A DNA stretch of 18,618 bases. Source: Spirosoma fluviale (lineage in GTDB: Bacteria > Bacteroidota > Bacteroidia > Cytophagales > Spirosomataceae). The position numbers and the translations under genes are program-made. How positions within the stretch are numbered: the first letter of the stretch is position 1; every line of letters starts with the position of its first letter. This document shows, in pieces, positions 14,038 through 18,618 of the stretch. The stretch is from the NCBI GenBank assembly GCA_945906915.1, contig CAMDSI010000021.1:1-18618 (forward strand). Direction: 5' to 3'. The notes below the pieces were generated by a model that searched no databases, had not been told where the DNA came from, and worked only from the letters and a program-made list of their open reading frames with translations.

Positions 14038-14106
14038 AGAGTATAGATTATAGAGTAGAGAGTAGAGATACAAATCTCCTCTCTCTACTCTCTTATCTCT
14101 AATCTA
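14038..14106. repeat. Heptamer-repeat inverted repeat between argC and argD
   Basis: The left arm is a degenerate seven-base tandem repeat: AGAGTAT, AGATTAT, AGAGTAG, AGAGTAG, AGATACA (14038-14072). The right arm (about 14073-14106) is a CT-rich counterpart ending TAATCTA, the complement of TAGATTA at 14044-14050. The arms can form a long imperfect hairpin with a small central loop. No T run follows, so it is not a classical terminator. It sits five bases before a mini-hairpin array. Confidence 0.8.
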
Positions 14107-14111
14107 AAACG

Positions 14112-14171
14112 GACTAAGACGAAGTCGACTAAGTCACAAAGTGACGACTAAAGCTGCGAAGCAGCGACTAA
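14112..14171 (-). repeat. Mini-hairpin array upstream of argD (3 modules, GACTAA linker)
   Basis: Four GACTAA linkers (14112, 14127, 14146, 14166) separate GAC-GAA-GTC (14118-14126), GTCAC-AAA-GTGAC (14133-14145) and GCTGC-GAA-GCAGC (14153-14165, one extra A before it). All stems are perfect. The linker and design are the same as in the array 5 kb away, and the GAC-GAA-GTC module is shared with it (there as GAC-TTC-GTC on the plus strand). The last linker ends four bases before the argD ATG. Confidence 0.9.
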
Positions 14172-14175
14172 TATT

Positions 14176-15300
14176 ATGCAACTATTCAACGTATACCCCC
14201 TCTACGACATTGAGCTTGTAAAAGCGAAAGGAAGTACCGTGTGGGATAAAAATGGTCAGGAATACCTGGATTTATATGGAGGTCACGCGGTGATTTCCAT
14301 TGGACACTCGCATCCTACCTACGTGAAGCGAATGACGGAGCAGCTTCATCACATCGGTTTTTACTCGAATTCGATTATCATTTCTGGGCAACAGGAGCTG
14401 GCGGAGAAGCTGGGTCGCGTGTCTGGGTATGAGGATTACACTTTGTTTTTGACGAATTCGGGTGCGGAATCGAATGAGAATGCGCTGAAATTAGCGTCGT
14501 TTCATACGGGTCGTAAGAAGGTAGTTTCCTTTACGAAAGCCTTCCACGGTCGTACGGCTGGGGCGGTGGCGGTGACGGATAATCCGAGCATTGTCGCGCC
14601 TATTAATGATACATCGCACGTGAGTTTCTTGCCATTTAATGGTGTGGAGGGTTTGGAAGAGGGGATTACGGAGGAGACAGCGGCGGTGATAGTGGAAGGA
14701 ATTCAGGGTGTGGGAGGTATTCAGGTGGCGAGTGATGCATTTTTGCAGGCTTTGAGAAAGAGGTGTGATGAGACGGGGGCGCAGTTGATTTTGGATTCGG
14801 TACAGTGTGGATATGGTCGTTCGGGGCAGTTCTTCTCGCATCAGTATGCAGGAATTCATCCGGATATGATGACGACTGCTAAAGGTATGGGCAATGGTTT
14901 CCCTATTGGCGGGGTGTTGATTGCGCCACATATTAAAGCGAGTTATGGTTTGTTGGGGACGACTTTTGGAGGAAATCATTTAGCGTGTACGGCTGCAAAT
15001 GTGGTACTGGATGTGATTCAAGAAGAAAAATTGATTGAAAATGCGGCTAAGATTGGTGACTATATTCAAAAGGAATTAAAAGGCATTCAGGGAATCACGG
15101 AAGTGAGAGGTCGCGGTTTGATGATCGGGATTGAAGTGGAACAGCCCGTGGGGACTGTGAGAGATGCTTTATTATTTAAAGAGCATATATTCTGCGGTTA
15201 TTCTGGAAAGCATACGTTGCGTCTTTTACCGAGCTTAGCGATCGATCAGAAAATTGCGGATCAATTTTTACAGAGTTTAAAAACAGTTTTAGCAAATTAA
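14176..15300 (+). CDS. argD: Acetylornithine (or succinylornithine) aminotransferase
   Basis: This PLP-dependent class III aminotransferase converts N-acyl-glutamate semialdehyde to N-acyl-ornithine. It is 374 residues, slightly shorter than E. coli ArgD. Visible are TNSGAESNENALK (93-105) for cofactor phosphate, AFHGRTAGAVAVT, ILDSVQCGYGRSGQFF (the usual DEVQ is DSVQ here), the PLP lysine K236 in AKGMGNGFPIGG, and LGTTFGGNHLACTAA. The ATG at 14176 is the only plausible start, and a mini-hairpin array fills positions -64 to -5 upstream, so the initiation region is unusually structured. It follows argC after 143 bases of repeats and may be transcribed with it or separately. argB, argF and argH are not in the window. 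Confidence 0.93.
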   Translation: MQLFNVYPLYDIELVKAKGSTVWDKNGQEYLDLYGGHAVISIGHSHPTYVKRMTEQLHHIGFYSNSIIISGQQELAEKLGRVSGYEDYTLFLTNSGAESNENALKLASFHTGRKKVVSFTKAFHGRTAGAVAVTDNPSIVAPINDTSHVSFLPFNGVEGLEEGITEETAAVIVEGIQGVGGIQVASDAFLQALRKRCDETGAQLILDSVQCGYGRSGQFFSHQYAGIHPDMMTTAKGMGNGFPIGGVLIAPHIKASYGLLGTTFGGNHLACTAANVVLDVIQEEKLIENAAKIGDYIQKELKGIQGITEVRGRGLMIGIEVEQPVGTVRDALLFKEHIFCGYSGKHTLRLLPSLAIDQKIADQFLQSLKTVLAN

Positions 15301-15303
15301 CCC

Positions 15304-15334
15304 TTGCTTTTGAACTAGAAATGTGATTATTTTG
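15304..15334 (+). promoter_or_regulatory. Possible promoter for the ppiD-like gene
   Basis: TTG (15304-15306) is followed after 21 bases by TATTTTG (15328-15334), one base short of the Bacteroidota -7 consensus TAnnTTTG. It begins three bases after the argD stop and would give a leader of about 57 bases. The match is incomplete, so this is tentative. Confidence 0.33.
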
Positions 15335-15397
15335 CGTTTCTTTTGTTCAAAACACAAGAGCAAAAAAGAGAGTAAAAACAATTATTTATCCTTTATA

Positions 15398-17515
15398 ATG
15401 GCATTAATTACAAAAATTAGAGAGAAGTCAGGAATAGCGGCGGCAGCAATTGCTATCAGTTTAGTTTTGTTCCTAGTAGGAAGTGATATTTTCCAAGGCA
15501 ATTCATCTTTATTCGGGTCTAGCTCGCAAGAAGTGGGTGTAATCGCGGGTGAGAGCATCCTGATTCAAGATTTTCAAAAGAAAGTAGAAGAAGCTACGCA
15601 GAATTACACAGCACAAACGGGCAAAGGCCCATCTGAGCAAGAGGCGAGCATGATTCGGGACCAAGTTTGGAACCAATTAATCTTAGACATCGCTTACAAA
15701 AAAGAATTCGATGCCTTAGGAATCAAGGTTTCTGACGAAGAATTGATCGACATGGTGCAAGGAAATAACATCCACCCATCGGTTCGTCAACAATTCACGA
15801 ATCCACAAACGGGTCAATTCGACAAGACTTTTGTGATTCAATTCTTAAAGAATTTGAAGACTTTGCCAGTGGAGCAACAACAAGCATGGGATCGTTTTGA
15901 GAAATCAATCGCACAAGATCGTCTTCGTGCTAAGTATGAGAACTTGATGCGTATGTCTAATTACGTAACTCAGGCGGATGCAGCGAAGGAATACCAAGCG
16001 CAAACGGCGAAATTCAACTCGAAATTCTTATTTGTTCCCTTCTTCTCGGTAGCTGATTCAAGTATTAAGGTGCAAGAATCTCAATTAGAAGAATATTTAG
16101 CGAAGCACAAGGATGAGTTCAAAGGAACGAACACGCGTTCGATTCAATATGTAACTTTCCCCGTGATTCCTGCGAAACAAGATACAGTAGAGTTTTATAA
16201 TCAAATCAAGCAATTAGCGAAGGATTTAGCGGTAGCGCAAAATGATTCTGCTTTTGCAATGTTGAATTCAGATGTGCGTACTCCTTATTTAGTTTCTTAT
16301 TCGGAGATTCCAGAGGACGTTAAGTCACAGTTAGCGACTTTCCAGCCAGGTGGTATCTATGGTCCATTTAAGAGTGGATTAACCTATTCGATCTACAAAT
16401 ACGGTGGCGTAAAGAAAGATACTTTATTCACGATGCGTGCTAGCCATATCTTAATCGCGCCAGCGAATAAGACGGATTCGGCGAAGGCGCAAGCGAGAAC
16501 ACGTGCGGAAGGAATTTTGGCACAAATTAAAGGAGGCGCGAGCTTCGAGACTTTGGCCCAAATGAATGGAATGGACGGCACCGCACAACAAGGTGGTGAT
16601 TTAGGTTATTTCAAAAATAACGGTGGAATGGCTAAGTCATTCGAAAAAGCTTTATTCGGTTATAATGGCGCTGGTTTAATGCCAGGTGTAGTAGAAACAG
16701 AATTCGGCTTCCACGTGGTGAAGGTGACGGATGCGAAAACTAATACGAGCTATAAGTTAGCAGCGATTAATAAAACGATTGCTCCGTCTCAAGCGACGAT
16801 GGACAAAGTGTTCACGACAGCTGATGCGTTTGCGAATGCAAATGGCAATTTAGCTTCGTTCGAAGTGGCTTTGAAAAAAGATAGAAACTTAATCATGATG
16901 CGTGCTGAGCGTTTGACGGAAAATGCCTCTGCAGTTAATAACTTAACGAATGCACGTGAAATCGTTCGTTGGGCGTTTGATGATAATACTTCCCTAGGCG
17001 ATGGTTCTAAGAAAGTATTTGAGCAAGATTCTCAATACATCGTGGCTTATGTAACAGGCAAGTCTGATAAGGAAAATGTGAAAGTAGAAGACTTCCGCAT
17101 CGAATTAACGTCTTTAGTTCGTAACCAATTGAAAGGTGAAATGATCGCTAAGAAATTAGCTAACAAGACTGGTTCGTTAGAGCAAATCGCACAGGCTTAT
17201 GGCGCGGGTGCTTTAGTAGAAAACGTGCAAGATGTTACGTTAGCTGGCGGTATGTTAAACACAGCTGGTCCTGATGCGGTGGCCTTAGGTCGTATTGCTG
17301 GTTTGAAAAACGGTAAGCGTTCGAAAGTGTTCGTAGGAGATAATGGTGTGTTTATCGCAGAGAAAACAGGTGAATTAACTGCTCCAGCTTTAGCGGATTA
17401 CTCTAGCTTTAAGAATCAAATCCAACAGATGAACACACAACGTTCATCGTTCTATATTAACGAAGCGATTAAAGAAAATGCGAATATTGTAGACAAACGC
17501 TACAAGTTCTATTAA
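15398..17515 (+). CDS. PpiD/SurA-like periplasmic peptidyl-prolyl isomerase
   Basis: The 705-residue protein is a membrane-anchored foldase. The start ATG at 15398 gives MALITKIREKSG, a short basic segment, then one membrane helix at about 13-29 (IAAAAIAISLVLFLVG), so the bulk lies in the periplasm. A SurA/PpiD-type chaperone domain covers roughly 40-240 (QVWNQLILDIAYKKEFDALG is typical). A parvulin (rotamase) domain lies at about 345-445, with ASHILIAPANK, ASFETLAQM, GGDLGYFKNNGGMAKSFEKA and ETEFGFHVVKV. The rest is a second helical/chaperone-like region. Earlier in-frame codons from a GTG at 15323 add 25 charged residues before the helix and look untranslated. It probably assists newly exported SecYEG substrates; close relatives are annotated PpiD. 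An intrinsic terminator follows its stop. Confidence 0.88.
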   Translation: MALITKIREKSGIAAAAIAISLVLFLVGSDIFQGNSSLFGSSSQEVGVIAGESILIQDFQKKVEEATQNYTAQTGKGPSEQEASMIRDQVWNQLILDIAYKKEFDALGIKVSDEELIDMVQGNNIHPSVRQQFTNPQTGQFDKTFVIQFLKNLKTLPVEQQQAWDRFEKSIAQDRLRAKYENLMRMSNYVTQADAAKEYQAQTAKFNSKFLFVPFFSVADSSIKVQESQLEEYLAKHKDEFKGTNTRSIQYVTFPVIPAKQDTVEFYNQIKQLAKDLAVAQNDSAFAMLNSDVRTPYLVSYSEIPEDVKSQLATFQPGGIYGPFKSGLTYSIYKYGGVKKDTLFTMRASHILIAPANKTDSAKAQARTRAEGILAQIKGGASFETLAQMNGMDGTAQQGGDLGYFKNNGGMAKSFEKALFGYNGAGLMPGVVETEFGFHVVKVTDAKTNTSYKLAAINKTIAPSQATMDKVFTTADAFANANGNLASFEVALKKDRNLIMMRAERLTENASAVNNLTNAREIVRWAFDDNTSLGDGSKKVFEQDSQYIVAYVTGKSDKENVKVEDFRIELTSLVRNQLKGEMIAKKLANKTGSLEQIAQAYGAGALVENVQDVTLAGGMLNTAGPDAVALGRIAGLKNGKRSKVFVGDNGVFIAEKTGELTAPALADYSSFKNQIQQMNTQRSSFYINEAIKENANIVDKRYKFY

Positions 17516-17533
17516 GATTTTTTAATTTCGATT

Positions 17534-17569
17534 AGAAAAGCATTCTGTAAAGGATGCTTTTCTTGTTTA
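17534..17569 (+). terminator. Rho-independent terminator after the ppiD-like gene
   Basis: AGAAAAGCATTC (17534-17545) pairs with GGATGCTTTTCT (17552-17563) over twelve positions, one of them G-U, around the loop TGTAAA. The short T-rich stretch TGTTT follows. On the minus strand the A-rich flank also gives a T-rich tail, so it may work weakly both ways. It separates the ppiD-like gene from gldG. Confidence 0.75.
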
Positions 17570-17575
17570 ACACGT

Positions 17576-18618
17576 ATGATCAAACACTGGAAACGTTTTA
17601 GCGCTTTTTACCTGATCGGAATCGGAGTCCTTCTGATCGCGATAAGCCCCTTCGTGCGTGGTCGTTTTGATCTGAGTGAGGATGGCAAGTATACGCTGAG
17701 TGAATCGAGCGAAGTCATCTTAGAAAGCATTGATGCGCCGGTTTTAGTGCAAGTCTATTTAGGCGGTGATGATTTACCCGGAGGTTTTAAGCGACTGAAA
17801 AAAGAAACGTTAGACTTACTCGCAGACATGAAATCCGTGAGCTCGACTAACATTGAAATACAGCTCATCGATGTCTATGATGAATATCCGACAGAGGACG
17901 CTCGGGCTAACTTAACCCGCCAGCTGGATTCCTTAGGCATTCCGCCTACGAACCTCGTGCACAAGGACAATGGCAAGCAGGTGCAGCAGCTTATCTTCCC
18001 TGGTCTTGTTATTTCCAAAGGTGCCCTGAAAACTGGGGTGCTTTTGTTAAAGGGAAACAAGTTAGCTAGCCCGGAAGAGATCATTAATCAGTCGATCGAA
18101 GGATTAGAATTTGAGATTGTACAGGGGATTCAGCAATTGCTACCCCAGGAACGCAAGAAGATCGGTTTCTTCGTCGAATATTCGGCTACCCCGGCGATTG
18201 CTCAGATGGATCTTGTGAATAGCTTAAAACGCAAATATGACCTATTCCCGGTGGATTTGGCGGCCTCCCCTACGTTAGATGGTTTGGATGCCATCTGCGT
18301 TTTGCAACCGACCCGCGAATTCAGTGAATCAGATGCCTATAAGATCGATCAGTTTATTGTCAAAGGCGGTAAGGCACTGTTCCTGGTGGACGGCGTGAAA
18401 ATCGATACACTGGAGAACCAGGGTCTAGCCATCAGTCCGCGCAAAACAGGTTTGGAAAATATCCTCTTCCATTATGGTCTGCGTTTAAACGCGAACCTGG
18501 TGAAGGATGCGCAGAATTCTGGCATGATTCCGCTCAAGGTGGGCAATATGGGCAATAAGTCGAATATTCAATTGATGCCTTGGCCAGCTTTCCCGCTATT
18601 AAATGGGAATCCTACTTT
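17576..18618 (+). CDS. gldG: Gliding-motility ABC transporter auxiliary protein GldG (partial)
   Basis: The gene continues past the right edge; 347 codons are visible. It begins MIKHWKRFSAFYLIG with one membrane helix at about 8-27 and then RGRFDLSEDGKYTLSESS, the signature start of GldG. VLVQVYLGGDDLPGGFKRL, IEIQLIDVYDEYP, a GLVISKG strand, EEIINQSIEGLEFEIVQGI and KIGFFVEYSATPAIAQM follow. GldG, with the GldF permease and GldA ATPase, forms an ABC-type complex linked to gliding in Flavobacterium, but it also occurs in non-gliding Bacteroidota and its substrate is unknown. gldF usually lies directly upstream; here the upstream neighbour is the ppiD-like gene and a terminator, seven bases before the ATG at 17576. 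Leucine codons are richer in CTG than in ppiD, possibly a difference in expression level. Confidence 0.88.
   Translation, partial: MIKHWKRFSAFYLIGIGVLLIAISPFVRGRFDLSEDGKYTLSESSEVILESIDAPVLVQVYLGGDDLPGGFKRLKKETLDLLADMKSVSSTNIEIQLIDVYDEYPTEDARANLTRQLDSLGIPPTNLVHKDNGKQVQQLIFPGLVISKGALKTGVLLLKGNKLASPEEIINQSIEGLEFEIVQGIQQLLPQERKKIGFFVEYSATPAIAQMDLVNSLKRKYDLFPVDLAASPTLDGLDAICVLQPTREFSESDAYKIDQFIVKGGKALFLVDGVKIDTLENQGLAISPRKTGLENILFHYGLRLNANLVKDAQNSGMIPLKVGNMGNKSNIQLMPWPAFPLLNGNPT

Noticed and set aside
14044..14106. Intrinsic terminator after argC
   Set aside because: The stem is imperfect and no T run follows on the plus strand; described as a repeat instead.
14491..14979. 162-residue reading frame on the minus strand inside argD
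   Set aside because: It is entirely antisense to a well-supported argD and rich in Arg, Thr and His with no recognisable domain.
15323..15397. GTG start giving a 730-residue ppiD-like protein
   Set aside because: The extra 25 residues are charged and precede a normal MALITKIREKSG membrane-anchor start; this stretch also holds the possible promoter.

Overview
The window looks like a chromosome segment of a Bacteroidota bacterium, most likely a Cytophagales-type environmental species. The evidence is the DUF6089-uppS-bamA gene order, a type IX secretion (Por) C-terminal sorting tail, a gliding-motility gldG, a long SecA without the C-terminal zinc motif, promoters of the TTG-N20-TAnnTTTG type, and weak or absent Shine-Dalgarno sequences. 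No phage, plasmid, insertion sequence, CRISPR array, rRNA or tRNA was seen. The genes are ordinary; the unusual material lies between them.

Layout. (1) 1-5486, minus strand: an envelope block read from right to left. It starts with a small one-TM protein, then a DUF1800 protein, a DUF1501 protein with a T9SS tail, a DUF6089 outer-membrane protein, undecaprenyl diphosphate synthase (uppS), and the first third or so of bamA, which runs off the left edge. (2) 5640-8993, plus strand: secA. (3) 8990-9353: a 356-base gene-free stretch between the convergent secA and proB. It is almost entirely an array of tiny perfect hairpins separated by a constant six-base linker (TTAGTC, or GACTAA on the other strand), interrupted by one conventional terminator. 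(4) 9350-11000, minus strand: aat and proB. (5) 11001-11225: a divergent regulatory region with an inverted repeat and a possibly structured leader. (6) 11226-15300, plus strand: an arginine cluster of GNAT acyltransferase, argG, argC and argD. argC and argD are separated by a heptamer-repeat inverted repeat and a second small copy of the mini-hairpin array that ends four bases before the argD ATG. (7) 15398-17515: a PpiD/SurA-like periplasmic foldase, followed by a terminator. (8) 17576 to the right edge: the 5' part of gldG.

How the genes fit together. Much of the window serves the cell envelope. SecA exports precursors, the PpiD-like foldase helps them in the periplasm, BamA inserts barrels, UppS supplies the lipid carrier for wall and glycan synthesis, and the DUF1501 protein appears to be a type IX secretion client. 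The rest is amino-acid metabolism (arginine and the first step of proline) plus N-end-rule tagging by Aat.

The candidate undescribed system is the mini-hairpin array family at 8990-9353 and 14112-14171. Eighteen modules use ten different stems, all perfectly paired, nearly all with three-base loops closed by C-G and mostly of GNA type on the GACTAA strand. It includes a 118-base segmental duplication, and its linkers contain the stop codons of both secA and proB.
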